Source of the DNA: Pseudomonas sp. MWU15-20650
GTDB taxonomy: Bacteria > Pseudomonadota > Gammaproteobacteria > Pseudomonadales > Pseudomonadaceae
Direction: 5' to 3'
DNA: 64,000 nt
Assembly: GCF_023242475.1 (NCBI RefSeq)
Contig: NZ_JALJFG010000037.1
Location: forward strand, 1-64,000
Shown here one piece after another: positions 50,205 to 59,802 of this stretch. A program made the position numbers and the translations under genes. The first letter of the stretch is position 1. Each line of letters starts with the position of its first letter. The notes beneath the pieces were generated by a model, which had not been told where the DNA came from, did not search any database, and saw only the letters and a program-made list of their open reading frames with translations.

Positions 50205-52043
50205 TTAGAAGGCAAAACACGAGCAGCCGAACGCGCCCCAGAAACCCTGGAAGTCGCTGACCGGCACGCTGGAAAAACGGGCTTTTTCATGGCTGTGGGC
50301 ATGCACGCCGCACGGGCCGCTGCACTGGTGCACCTGAGCCTGCAATGGCGAGGCCGGGCGCCAATGCCCCGGCACCTTGGCCACCGGGGACCAGTCCGGC
50401 AGTACCGGTAGGCGTGGCGGGGCGAAATCCTCGAAGTCACCCGCGCCGTATACGACCTTGCCACCGACCACGGTCAGCACCGACTCGATCCACTTGATGG
50501 CTTCTTCGTCGACACTGAAGAAGTCCGCCGACAACGCGGCGACATCCGCCAGTTGGCCGACCTTGATCTGGCCTTTCTTGCCCTGCTCGGACGAGAACCA
50601 GGCGCTGCCGTGGGTGAACAATTCCAATGCGGTGAGACGTGGCAGACCCTCGGCGTGCAGCTCCAGACCGCCGACGGTGCGGCCGCTGACCATCCAGTAC
50701 AACGAAGTCCAGGGGTTGTAGCTGGAGACCCGCGTGGCATCGGTACCTGCCCCCACCGGCACGCCTTCGGCGAGCATGCGCTTGATCGGCGGCGTGGCTT
50801 CGGCGGCCTTGGCGCCGTAGCGCTCGACAAAGTATTCCCCCTGGAACGCCATGCGGTCCTGGATCGCAATGCCACCGCCGAGGGCGCGCACGCGTTCGAT
50901 GTTCTTCGGGGTGATGGTTTCGGCGTGGTCGAAAAACCAGGGCAGGCCGTTGAACGGAATGTCGCGGTCGACCTTCTCGAACACATCGAGCATGCGCGAA
51001 ATGGATTCGTTATAAGTGGCGTGCAGGCGGAACGGCCAGCGTTGCTCCACCAAGTGGCGCACCACCGGCTCCAGCTCCTGTTCCATGGTCAGGGGCAGGT
51101 CCGGGCGTGGTTCGAGGAAGTCTTCGAAATCCGCCGCCGAAAACACCAGCATCTCGCCCGCGCCGTTGTGACGCAGATAGTCATCGCCCTGATGCAGGGT
51201 GACGCTGCCGGTCCAGTTCTTGAAGTCGCTGAGTTCTTCCTTGGGCTTCTGGGTGAACAGGTTGTAGGCGATGCGCACCGTCAGTTGCTCGTCCTTGGCC
51301 AACTGCTCGATCACTGCGTAGTCATCAGGATAATTCTGGAAACCGCCACCGGCATCGATGGCGCTGGTCAGGCCCAGGCGATTGAGTTCACGCATGAATT
51401 GGCGGGTGGAGTTGACCTGGTATTCCAAGGGCAGTTTCGGGCCTTTGGCCAAGGTCGAATACAGAATCATCGCGTTGGGCCGCGCCACCAGCATGCCGGT
51501 GGGGTTGCCATGGCTGTCACGCACGATCTCGCCACCCGGCGGGTTCGGCGTGTCCTTGGTGTAGCCGGCCACCCGCAGCGCCGCACGGTTGAGCAAGGCA
51601 CGGTCGTACAGGTGCAGCACAAACACCGGGGTGTCCGGCGCGGCCTGGTTAAGTTCCTCAAGGGTAGGCATGCGTTTTTCGGCAAACTGGAATTCGTTCC
51701 AGCCACCGACCACGCGCACCCATTGCGGCGTGGGCGTGCGGTCGGCCTGGTCCTTGAGCATGCGCAAGGCATCGGCCAGGGAAGGTACGCCCTCCCAGCG
51801 CAGTTCAAGGTTGTAATTGAGCCCGCCACGGATCAGGTGCAGGTGCGAGTCGTTGAGGCCCGGTATCACGGTGCGGCCCTTGAGGTCGATGACCTGGGTG
51901 CCGCTGCCGCGCAGGGCCATGGCCTCGCCGTCGGTGCCGACAGCGACGAAGCGCCCATCGCGGATGGCAACGGCGGTGGCGCGTGGGTTTTCGCGGTCCA
52001 CGGTGTGGAACTGGCCATTGAACAGAATCAGATCGGCGTTCAT
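50205..52043 (-). CDS. Amidohydrolase family protein (YtcJ-like)
   Basis: A 612-residue metal-dependent hydrolase beginning MNADLILFNGQFHTVDRENP. NDSHLHLIRGG supplies the first metal ligands; the beta-barrel segment FFDHAETITPKNIERV and GVPVGAGTDATRVSSY complete the YtcJ/Amidohydro_3 pattern. It starts with a 4-bp overlap with the previous gene and is followed by the YcaC gene. The last 60 residues (VHQCSGPCGVHAHSHEKA) have cysteines and histidines and may bind a metal. Confidence 0.87.
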   Translation of the reverse strand: MNADLILFNGQFHTVDRENPRATAVAIRDGRFVAVGTDGEAMALRGSGTQVIDLKGRTVIPGLNDSHLHLIRGGLNYNLELRWEGVPSLADALRMLKDQADRTPTPQWVRVVGGWNEFQFAEKRMPTLEELNQAAPDTPVFVLHLYDRALLNRAALRVAGYTKDTPNPPGGEIVRDSHGNPTGMLVARPNAMILYSTLAKGPKLPLEYQVNSTRQFMRELNRLGLTSAIDAGGGFQNYPDDYAVIEQLAKDEQLTVRIAYNLFTQKPKEELSDFKNWTGSVTLHQGDDYLRHNGAGEMLVFSAADFEDFLEPRPDLPLTMEQELEPVVRHLVEQRWPFRLHATYNESISRMLDVFEKVDRDIPFNGLPWFFDHAETITPKNIERVRALGGGIAIQDRMAFQGEYFVERYGAKAAEATPPIKRMLAEGVPVGAGTDATRVSSYNPWTSLYWMVSGRTVGGLELHAEGLPRLTALELFTHGSAWFSSEQGKKGQIKVGQLADVAALSADFFSVDEEAIKWIESVLTVVGGKVVYGAGDFEDFAPPRLPVLPDWSPVAKVPGHWRPASPLQAQVHQCSGPCGVHAHSHEKARFSSVPVSDFQGFWGAFGCSCFAF

Positions 52044-52630
52044 AGGGTTTCCTTTACAGAGGCTTGAAGCCAGGGAGCGAACAGGCGGGTGGCCGCCGGC
52101 ATCAGCAGGTAGACCACCAGCAGCACGATGGTCAGGGTGACCAGAAAGGTGGAGACCACGTAGTTGGACAGCAACGGGTGCAAGCGCAGGATCGGCCCCC
52201 AGATGAACGGCAGGAGCAAGGTCTGCGGCAGAATCACACACAGGCTGACCACCGCCTGCTTCCAGCGCGGCGGCTGGGCAGCGCCGTCGGCCTGGGGCGC
52301 GAACCAGAACTCATTGACGGCGCCGATTTCAGTCTGGTCGCCGTCCGCCAGCATCGGCGCGGCTTCGTCGATCAGGGCCTGGCGCTGGGGGGAGTCGAGC
52401 CACAATTCCAGGGCGGCGGTGGAGCGATAGCGCAATACACAGGTGAACAGCGCCATGCCGTTCTGCTGGCTGCGCACCACGTCGACGCCCAGATGGCCGG
52501 GGCGTTCGCCGGCGATACGCACGATGCGGCGTAGCCAGGCTTCATACTCGGTTTCGCGGCCAGGCTTGACCCGGTGCTTGACGACCAGGGTGACGACTTC
52601 GTCTGGGCCGGTTTTGGGTGTTGGGTCCAT
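52040..52630 (-). CDS. Antibiotic-biosynthesis-monooxygenase-like domain with membrane tail
   Basis: A 196-residue fusion: residues about 10-105 are an ABM-type dimeric ferredoxin fold (LVVKHRVKPGRETEYEAWLR), and the C-terminal half has two hydrophobic segments (about 125-150 and 155-180). ABM proteins oxidise or bind small aromatics, but the membrane tail suggests an anchored form. Start 52630 chosen at MDPTPKTGPDE. The ATGA overlap couples it with the amidohydrolase. Confidence 0.8.
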   Translation of the reverse strand: MDPTPKTGPDEVVTLVVKHRVKPGRETEYEAWLRRIVRIAGERPGHLGVDVVRSQQNGMALFTCVLRYRSTAALELWLDSPQRQALIDEAAPMLADGDQTEIGAVNEFWFAPQADGAAQPPRWKQAVVSLCVILPQTLLLPFIWGPILRLHPLLSNYVVSTFLVTLTIVLLVVYLLMPAATRLFAPWLQASVKETL

Positions 52631-52739
52631 GGTTGGGTGACTCCCCCGCAGGATTGAGCGATGGGGTGAGTTTGCCGGGCTGGGGGCGCGGGAAATTGGA
52701 TGTATGTGCTGTTTGGGCTTCTTGGAGAGTGAGTATGTG

Positions 52740-52766
52740 TAAGGGGGCAAGCCCCCTCCCACATGT
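52740..52766. repeat. Single REP arm
   Basis: AGGGGGCAAGCCCCCTCCCAC, a self-complementary REP core, lies just downstream of the LysR gene and upstream of the ABM gene in the same orientation. Confidence 0.75.
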
Positions 52767-52769
52767 TCA

Positions 52770-53681
52770 TTAACCGCTTGACGCCGCCATATGCTCCGCA
52801 ATCCGCGTCCTCAACCAGCGCTCCGCCGGGTCGTTGTCATGCACACCACTCCACACCATCGACAGCTCCGCCGCGTCAATCGCAAACGGCGGGTCTTCTG
52901 CGCGCAAGCGGGTACCCTCGGTCAAGGCGCACGCCGCGTAATCCGGTACGGTGGCGATAATCTGCGTGCCCGCCAGCAATGCGCGCAACCCGCTGAACTG
53001 CGGCACGGCCAGCACCACCCTTCGCGAGCGGCCGATACGCGCCAGGTCCAGGTCGATATTGCCGCTCAAGTCCCCTGAAAACGACACCATCGCATGGGGC
53101 CTGGCGCAGTAGTCATCCAGGGTCAGCGGCGCCACGCCGTCATCGCCGCGCAGTACCTTGCAAGGGATGTCCCGCAGCTTCTTGCGCTTGGCATTGGCCG
53201 GCAGTTCGGTGGTGTAGCTGACCCCCACAGAAATCTCACCGCTGGCCAGCAGTGCCGACATCAACAGGTAATTGGCCCGGCGCACGACCACGATGATGCC
53301 CGGTGCCTCTTCGCGCAGTTGGCTGAGCAACGCCGGAAACAGCCCGAACTCGGCGTCATCGGACAGGCCGATGCGAAAGACCGCGCAGCTGCTCGAAGGG
53401 TCGAAATCCTTGGCGCGGCTGACGGCGCCCGAGATGGTGTCCATGGCCGGTTGCAGCTCCTTGAGTATCGCCACCGCACGGGGCGTGGGTTCCATGCCGC
53501 GGCCGTTGCGCAGCAGCAATGGGTCGTCGAACAAGTCGCGCAGGCGGCCCAACGCGGCGCTCACCGCCGGTTGGCCCATAAAGAGTTTTTCGGCGACCCG
53601 GGTCAGGTTTTTTTCGAACATCAACGCTTCGAAAATCACCAGCAGGTTCATGTCGACGCGGCGCAGGTCGTTGCGGTTCAT
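52770..53681 (-). CDS. LysR-type regulator
   Basis: A 303-residue LTTR of the NodD-like branch, with MNRNDLRRVDMNLLVIFEAL and VAEKLFMGQPAVSAALGRLR. It is upstream of the ABM-amidohydrolase-YcaC genes in the same direction, 139 bp apart with a REP arm between. It is a likely controller of that group. Confidence 0.88.
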   Translation of the reverse strand: MNRNDLRRVDMNLLVIFEALMFEKNLTRVAEKLFMGQPAVSAALGRLRDLFDDPLLLRNGRGMEPTPRAVAILKELQPAMDTISGAVSRAKDFDPSSSCAVFRIGLSDDAEFGLFPALLSQLREEAPGIIVVVRRANYLLMSALLASGEISVGVSYTTELPANAKRKKLRDIPCKVLRGDDGVAPLTLDDYCARPHAMVSFSGDLSGNIDLDLARIGRSRRVVLAVPQFSGLRALLAGTQIIATVPDYAACALTEGTRLRAEDPPFAIDAAELSMVWSGVHDNDPAERWLRTRIAEHMAASSG

Positions 53682-53885
53682 GGCGGTTTCCAAACAGTTT
53701 CCAGACGGCCAGGGAAGCATGCCCGGGACGCCTGCGCTTGCATGCCCGTGCTGTCTTTTTCAGCTCCACAGCTGGCGAAATTAACAACGATTAACTCGTC
53801 AGGCCGGCGGTCCGGCGCCAAGAATGGAGGCATCTACACTGCACCCATCCACCGGGAACGCTCCCCTCGACTACGGATATCTGTC

Positions 53886-54284
53886 ATGGCCCGACTCGAG
53901 CAATACACCCCGCATTTGTCCACCACCGGCGGCCTGTGCCCCCGGCGCGAGCGAATCGCCAAGCAATTGATCCTCGCCAACCTCGGCGAAAGCCTGGCCA
54001 TCGCCGACCTGGCCCAAGCCTGCGCCTTGTCGCGCAGCCATTTTTCCCGCGCATTCAAATGCACCACCGGGCTGTCGCCTCAGGAATGGATTCGCCAGCA
54101 ACGCATCCAGCGCGCCAAGGAGCTGATCACCGGTTCGTCCTTGAGCCTCACGCAAATCAGCCTGGAATGTGGTTTCTGTGACCAGGCGCACTTCTGCCAT
54201 ATGTTCACACGCAGCGAAGGCGTGAACCCGATGACCTGGCGAAACCACCAGTCGCGCCGCAAGCCCGACGTGATCGCCGCCTAG
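53886..54284 (+). CDS. Short AraC-family DNA-binding protein
   Basis: A 132-residue protein that is little more than the double helix-turn-helix: LAIADLAQACALSRSHFSRA and LTQISLECGFCDQAHFCHMF. No ligand-binding domain is present, so it resembles stand-alone AraC/XylS DNA-binding proteins such as the SoxS or MarA type. The ATG at 53886 (MARLEQYTPHL) is chosen; the open frame from 53094 overlaps the LysR gene antisense. Confidence 0.85.
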   Translation: MARLEQYTPHLSTTGGLCPRRERIAKQLILANLGESLAIADLAQACALSRSHFSRAFKCTTGLSPQEWIRQQRIQRAKELITGSSLSLTQISLECGFCDQAHFCHMFTRSEGVNPMTWRNHQSRRKPDVIAA

Positions 54285-54342
54285 TGGTCTTCACGCACCT
54301 GGAATATGCTGGCCCATCCCTGACTACAGAACCTGGGCAGCC

Positions 54343-57114
54343 ATGACCGACTTGAGCGACCAGGCCGTGCACTTCGGCCCCTACCGCATCCACCCGCGCC
54401 AACGCTTGGTGCTGGAGGCCGGTCGCCCTCTGCGCCTGGGACGGCGCGCGGTGGATATTCTGCTGATCTTGCTGGAGCACGCCGGCAATGTGGTGAGCAA
54501 GCAGGAGCTGATCGCGCGGGTCTGGCCCAAAAGCGTGGTGGAAGACGGCAATCTGCGGGTGCACATGGCGGCCTTGCGCAAGGCACTGGGGGATGGCCAG
54601 GCCGGGCAGCGCTACATCATCACCGTCGCCCAGCGCGGCTACAGTTTTGTTGCGCCACTGAGCATCGAACCGATGACGCTCCCCACCGACGGCATGCCCC
54701 AACGCCCGCGCCATAACCTGCCGTTGCGGCGCACGCGCATGATCGGCCGCCAGGCCCTGATCGACGCCCTGGTGCAGCAACTGCCGCAACAGCGCTTCAT
54801 CACCTTGACCGGCGCCGGTGGCATCGGCAAGACCACCGTCGCCCTGCGCGTCGCCGAGTTATTGATCGGGCATTACCGCGACGGTATTCATCTGCTGGAC
54901 CTGGCGCCGCTCAGCGCAGCCTCGATGATCCTGCCCAATCTCGCCACCCTGCTCGACCTGACACCTGACGCAAATGCGCCGCTGGACAGCTTCGCCCGTG
55001 GCCTGCAGGCACGCCAGATGCTGCTGGTGATCGATAACTGCGAGCACTTGCTCGACGACATCGCCCTGATCAGCGAAACCCTGTTGCGTCATGCGCCGCA
55101 CCTGCACATCCTCGCCACCAGCCGCGAAGCGCTGCGTGCCGACGGTGAGTCTGTACAACGCCTCGAGCCGCTGGCCTGCCCGCCCGCCACCGGTAACCGT
55201 GCCCAGGCCCTGGGCTACCCGGCCATGCAATTGCTGATCGAGCGGGCCATGTCCCATCTGGACAGCTTTGCCCTCAGCGAAGCCGAACTCCCCCTGGCAA
55301 TTGATATCTGCCAGCGCCTGGACGGCATTCCCCTGGCGATCGAACTGGTGGCCGCGCAAATCGAGCGCTTCGGCTTGCAGGGGCTGCTGGTACAGATGGA
55401 AGACAACTTCCGCCTGCTGACCCGCGGGCGGCGTAGCGCCCTGCCCCGCCAGCAAACCCTGCGGGCGACCCTCGACTGGAGCTTTGACCTGCTCACCGAG
55501 TGCGAAAAAATCTGCCTGCGTCGCCTCGCGGTCTTTCGCACAGGCTTCAGTCTGGCCAGTGCGGCGGCGGTGATCGCCGGGGAAACAATCGCCCCCGCCG
55601 AAGTGCTGGGCTCCATCACCCAATTGGTGGCCAAGTCGTTGTTGAATGTGGAAGCCGGTGATGACGAGATGGTGTACCGCCTGCTGGATATCACCCGCAC
55701 CTACGCCCTGGAAAAGCTCAGCCTCGCCGCCGAGTTGCCAGCCACGCGAGAGCGCCACGCGGCCCGCTGCCTGGCGCTGATGGAACAGGCCCAGGCCGAC
55801 TGGGAACAGCTTGCCACGCAGCCTTGGCTCGACCGTTATGCGCCGCTGCGCGAAGACGTGCGCGCCGCACTCGACTGGGGTTTTGCCGATGACCGCGGGC
55901 ACTTGCTGGCCATCCGCCTGACGGTCAGCGCTATGCCCCTGTGGCAGGAATTGTCATTGCTGCGTGAACACGGCGGCTATGTGGACAAGGCATTGGCGCT
56001 GATAGGCCAGGTCAACACCCCCAGCATCCAATTGACGCTGCAACTGCAATTGGCCCTGGGCAGCCTCTCCTACCACGCCCTGGGCGCTGCGCCCCGCACC
56101 ATTGCGGCCTTTGTCAGTGCCGAACGCCTGGCCATCGCCTGCCACGACCTTGCCGGGCAGTTGCGTGCGGTCTCCGGGCATATGGCCGTGAACCTGTGTG
56201 CCGGGCGCTATGCTCAAGCATTGCAACAGAGCGCGCAGTTTGAACGCCTCGACCCGCGCACCGAGCCGTTGCTGGATCTGAGTGCCCAGCGATTACGTGC
56301 GCTGGCCCAGCATTTCACGGGGAACCAGGCTCTCGCTCGACGCACTGCCGAGCAAGTGCTGCAGCGCATGAGCCAAAGCGGCCATGTGAACCGGTTCGCC
56401 CACGGCGTCGGCGTGCAATACGATCAAAGCGTCGCATCATTGACCCTGCTGGCGCGGATCCTGTGGTTGCAGGGTTTTCCCGATCGCGCCTGGCGCACCG
56501 CCAGCCAGGCGCTGGAACTGGCCCTGCAGATCAACCATGGTACGTCGGCCTGCTACACCCTGGCCCTGGCCGGGGTGGTGATCGCCCGCTACAACGGTGC
56601 CGAAGACGATGCACAGCGCCTGCAAAGGCTACTGCTGGAGCAGTCGCACAAGCATTCGGCGCAGCTGTTCCAGACCTGGGCCGGGCATTACGCCGGTATC
56701 CTCGGCCACCAGGATTTGCAGGGCCTGGGGCTGATCGAAGACATCCTGATCACACTGGGCGTCAACAAAGTGGATGAGTCAGCCTTCGCGCGCGCGCGCA
56801 GTGGCGCTGCCGGTTGGTGTGCGCCGGAGATCCTGCGGGTACGCGCCGGGCAGTGGCTGCAGCAGGGCGATGTGCACGCCGCTGAAACACTGCTGCTGCA
56901 GGCCCTGACCCTGGCGCACCAGCAAGGCGCCCTGGCCTGGGAGCTGCGTTGTGCGGCGTCCCTGGCACAGCTGTGGCACCCGCAAGGGCGCACACAGGCA
57001 GCCAGGGACCTGCTGGGTTCAGTCTATGGGCGATTCACCGAAGGCTTCGCCACCCAGGACCTAGTCCGAGTACGCCGCCTGCTCGACCAGTTGCAGGACA
57101 AACGGCCGGCCTGA
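54343..57114 (+). CDS. Winged-helix / ATPase regulator (large)
   Basis: A 923-residue regulator. Residues about 10-105 are a CadC/OmpR-like winged helix (VVEDGNLRVHMAALRKAL, ITVAQRGYSF). A P-loop ATPase follows with Walker A GAGGIGKT (157-164) and Walker B LLVIDNCEHLLDD near 225, then a helical C-terminal half of TPR-like appearance. This is a signal-transduction ATPase layout (STAND-like), where a ligand bound to the C-terminal repeats triggers the DNA-binding form. Target unknown. Its last 54 bp overlap the convergent gene at 57061. Confidence 0.85.
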   Translation: MTDLSDQAVHFGPYRIHPRQRLVLEAGRPLRLGRRAVDILLILLEHAGNVVSKQELIARVWPKSVVEDGNLRVHMAALRKALGDGQAGQRYIITVAQRGYSFVAPLSIEPMTLPTDGMPQRPRHNLPLRRTRMIGRQALIDALVQQLPQQRFITLTGAGGIGKTTVALRVAELLIGHYRDGIHLLDLAPLSAASMILPNLATLLDLTPDANAPLDSFARGLQARQMLLVIDNCEHLLDDIALISETLLRHAPHLHILATSREALRADGESVQRLEPLACPPATGNRAQALGYPAMQLLIERAMSHLDSFALSEAELPLAIDICQRLDGIPLAIELVAAQIERFGLQGLLVQMEDNFRLLTRGRRSALPRQQTLRATLDWSFDLLTECEKICLRRLAVFRTGFSLASAAAVIAGETIAPAEVLGSITQLVAKSLLNVEAGDDEMVYRLLDITRTYALEKLSLAAELPATRERHAARCLALMEQAQADWEQLATQPWLDRYAPLREDVRAALDWGFADDRGHLLAIRLTVSAMPLWQELSLLREHGGYVDKALALIGQVNTPSIQLTLQLQLALGSLSYHALGAAPRTIAAFVSAERLAIACHDLAGQLRAVSGHMAVNLCAGRYAQALQQSAQFERLDPRTEPLLDLSAQRLRALAQHFTGNQALARRTAEQVLQRMSQSGHVNRFAHGVGVQYDQSVASLTLLARILWLQGFPDRAWRTASQALELALQINHGTSACYTLALAGVVIARYNGAEDDAQRLQRLLLEQSHKHSAQLFQTWAGHYAGILGHQDLQGLGLIEDILITLGVNKVDESAFARARSGAAGWCAPEILRVRAGQWLQQGDVHAAETLLLQALTLAHQQGALAWELRCAASLAQLWHPQGRTQAARDLLGSVYGRFTEGFATQDLVRVRRLLDQLQDKRPA

Positions 57115-58569
57115 AAACGCACCCACGCAGTGCTTGTAGCCCTGCTGTAAACGCTCGACCTGACGCGGGTCACGCAGTTGCGCCAGGGCGTAGCTGCGCA
57201 CGCAGTTGAGCAAGCGATAGCGATGCTGCGAGCCCAGGCCGGGCTCGACGGTCAGCAGCGAGACATTGACCAGGCGCGCCAACAGATAGGCCAGGTCGGC
57301 GTGCTCAAGCTCCGTCCCGCTCACCAGCGCGCTCAAGGTCGGCAAGGTCACCGCCATCTTGAACAAACCCAACTGCAGGAACAGCCAGCACTCCGGCAGG
57401 CTCAGGCGTGCGTAGCTCCAATCCAGGGCAGCGGTCAGCGATCGATGATGTTCCACCGCCGTGCGACGACCATGGGCCAGCACCTGCAAGCCCGAGCGCA
57501 ATTGCCTCTGCACACCGCCGATGCCCAACGCATTGACTTGGGCGGCCGCCAGTTCAAGGGCCAACGGGATACCGTCCAGGCGCCGACAAATATCGCGCAG
57601 TGCTGCAAGGTCCTGGTGGCGTACTACAAAACCCTGCTGACTGGCACGCACCCGAGTGACAAACAGCTGCACCGCTGGAGAAGCCATTGCCTGCTCGACA
57701 CTGCTTAACGCTGATGGTGACGGCACGCTCAGCTGCGGCACGCGCACCACCCATTCGCCAGGGGCCAGCAAGGCTTCGCGGCTGCTGATCAGCACGCTGA
57801 CCCCGGGGGCTCGTTCGCGTAATGCATGCACGAGCTTGCGACATGCGCCCAACAGCAGATCGGCACCCTCGAGCACCAACAGCAACTGACGCGAGGCCAA
57901 TTGGCGGCACAGTGCATCCAGGCTCTGGCAGGTATCCAGTTGCAATACCGTGGCCAGGCTGCCGAGCAGTGCGTGTGGGGCGTGCACGCGGGTCAGATCG
58001 ACCCACCACACCCCGTCGCGATAGCGTGGTAGCACGCGCTCGGCCAAGGCCAGGGCCAACGTACTTTTGCCGATGCCGGCCACCCCGGTAAGCGTCAACA
58101 GCGGCTGCCCGGACAAGCGCCGTACCAGCATGCCCACCAGTTCATCGCGACCGCATACCGGGCTGAGCCGCGCCGCCAGGTTATGGCGGGGCAGCAGCGT
58201 CGGCTGCGTGGCTTGCAAGGGTGCGACGAAACAGTAACCACGCTGGGGGTGATTGAGGATCAGGCGTGGCCCGTCGAGGGCACGGCGCAATGCGGCGATG
58301 TGCACGCGCAGGTTATTGTCCTCGACGACGCTGTTGGGCCAGACCCGCTCGATCAAGACTGCCTTGCTGATGAACTGCCCAGGTACTTCGAGCAATACCG
58401 CAAGGATATCCAGGGCGCGCCCACCGAGCGCCACCGGCAGGCCCGACTTGCTGACCAGGCGTTGTTGTCGATGAAAGGTGTAGGGGCCGAAGCTCACCGC
58501 CGCACAATTATGCATGTCCGTAACCGCGCTGAAACACCCGTGCTTGAGTGCCTGCGCATCCTTTTCCAT
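57061..58569 (-). CDS. Winged-helix / ATPase regulator (short)
   Basis: A 502-residue paralogue-like protein: the winged helix FISKAVLIERVWPNSVVEDN and LNHPQRGYCFVAPL, then a P-loop GVAGIGKS (162-169). The Walker B position reads LLLVLEGADLLLG, with glutamate and glycine replacing the aspartate-asparagine of its neighbour, and the long repeat half is missing. The start is uncertain: 58569 (used) or 58515 (MHNCAAVSFGPY), which fits the neighbour better; neither has a clear ribosome site. The 3' end overlaps the convergent gene by 54 bp. Confidence 0.8.
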   Translation of the reverse strand: MEKDAQALKHGCFSAVTDMHNCAAVSFGPYTFHRQQRLVSKSGLPVALGGRALDILAVLLEVPGQFISKAVLIERVWPNSVVEDNNLRVHIAALRRALDGPRLILNHPQRGYCFVAPLQATQPTLLPRHNLAARLSPVCGRDELVGMLVRRLSGQPLLTLTGVAGIGKSTLALALAERVLPRYRDGVWWVDLTRVHAPHALLGSLATVLQLDTCQSLDALCRQLASRQLLLVLEGADLLLGACRKLVHALRERAPGVSVLISSREALLAPGEWVVRVPQLSVPSPSALSSVEQAMASPAVQLFVTRVRASQQGFVVRHQDLAALRDICRRLDGIPLALELAAAQVNALGIGGVQRQLRSGLQVLAHGRRTAVEHHRSLTAALDWSYARLSLPECWLFLQLGLFKMAVTLPTLSALVSGTELEHADLAYLLARLVNVSLLTVEPGLGSQHRYRLLNCVRSYALAQLRDPRQVERLQQGYKHCVGAFSGRPFVLQLVEQAAYSD

Positions 58570-58664
58570 GGGCTCGGCGCTATCTTGCCAGCTACCGATG
58601 ACAGGACAATGCCGGCACGGGGAGCGATACGGACAATCGAGTGCCCCAGACGGACATGGCGTCG

Positions 58665-59615
58665 TTAACTGAACTGTTGTCGGTATTGGGTGGGGTTCAG
58701 GCCGAGCTTTTCACTGAACAGAAAGCGCATGTGCCGCACGCTGCCGAAGCCTGAGTGGAAAGCCACGGTCTTGAGCGGCAGGTCGGTGGTTTCCAACAGT
58801 TGCCGGGCGCGGTCGATGCGTGCGCCTTGCAGGAAAGCCATGGGCGTCATCTGCACGTCCTTGGCGAACAGTCGCGCAAAATGCCGTGCACTCATGCCCG
58901 CCAGTGCGGCCATGGACTCGATCGTAAAGGGTTGATCCAGATGCGCCAGCACGTGGTTCTGCACGCGGGTGATCGCGGTTTCCTGGGGCGCCACGGCAGC
59001 GGTCATCGGGCTGAACTGGGCCTGGCCGCCCTGGCGCTTCATCACCACCAGCAGCACCTTGGCCACGTCCACGGCCACTTGCTTGCCATGGTCCTGGGCG
59101 ACAACCGAGAGGGCCAGATCGATACCGGCGGTGACGCCGCCCGAGGTGATCAGGCGCCCGTCCTGCAAGTAGATGCGATCGGTCTCCACAATGGCGTTGG
59201 GGAACGCCTTGATCAAACGCTCGGTGTAATGCCAGTGGGTGGTGACGCGGTGGCCGTCGAGCAAGCCTGCATGGCCTAGCACAAAAGCACCGGTGCAGAT
59301 CGAGCCGAAACGCCGAGACCGTGGCGCGGCTGCTTTGAGCCAGGGCAGCAGCGCGGGATGGCATTCGTTATAAGCACCCGGGCCGCCCGGCACCAGCAGC
59401 AGGTCATAGGCGGCCTGGGCCTGCTCCAGCAACAGGTCAGTCTGCACCCTCACGCCATTGGAGGCCCGCAACGGACCGGGCTCAGTGCCGATGGTGAGGA
59501 TCTGATAGTGCTCGGCTGCCGGCAGGTAGCGGTTGGCAATCGAAAACACTTCCAGCGGCCCGGCCATGTCGAGCAGCAGGAAGTCCGGGAACAGCGCCAT
59601 GGCCACGGTTTTCAT
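58665..59615 (-). CDS. GlxA-family AraC regulator with DJ-1/PfpI domain
   Basis: A 316-residue protein with an N-terminal DJ-1/PfpI-type domain (nucleophile-elbow region FGSICTGAFVLGHAGLL) and a C-terminal AraC DNA-binding domain (MAALAGMSARHFARLF and LKTVAFHSGFGSVRHM). GlxA-type regulators respond to amino-acid or amine ligands. The start at 59615 (MKTVAMALFPDFLL) is preferred over 59678. Divergent from the pirin gene across 187 bp and so a likely controller of it. Confidence 0.87.
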   Translation of the reverse strand: MKTVAMALFPDFLLLDMAGPLEVFSIANRYLPAAEHYQILTIGTEPGPLRASNGVRVQTDLLLEQAQAAYDLLLVPGGPGAYNECHPALLPWLKAAAPRSRRFGSICTGAFVLGHAGLLDGHRVTTHWHYTERLIKAFPNAIVETDRIYLQDGRLITSGGVTAGIDLALSVVAQDHGKQVAVDVAKVLLVVMKRQGGQAQFSPMTAAVAPQETAITRVQNHVLAHLDQPFTIESMAALAGMSARHFARLFAKDVQMTPMAFLQGARIDRARQLLETTDLPLKTVAFHSGFGSVRHMRFLFSEKLGLNPTQYRQQFS

Positions 59616-59802
59616 AAGCGGGGATATCCATCGAACAGGAATGCGGCGAGCATTATGGCACGATGGCACGCCTATCAATGTCCACCTGAGAGAGACAGTT
59701 ATTCAATTTTCACCTTCTTAATGAATATCCTGATAACCATTAATCTTTTTCTCACGCAAGCGCCCTGCATCTCGCAGCCCGCGCTCACTTGAGGACTGGA
59801 CC

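Noticed and set aside
53094..53885. N-terminal extension of the AraC-like gene
   Set aside because: Lies antisense within a LysR gene and has no domain; the start at 53886 is better.
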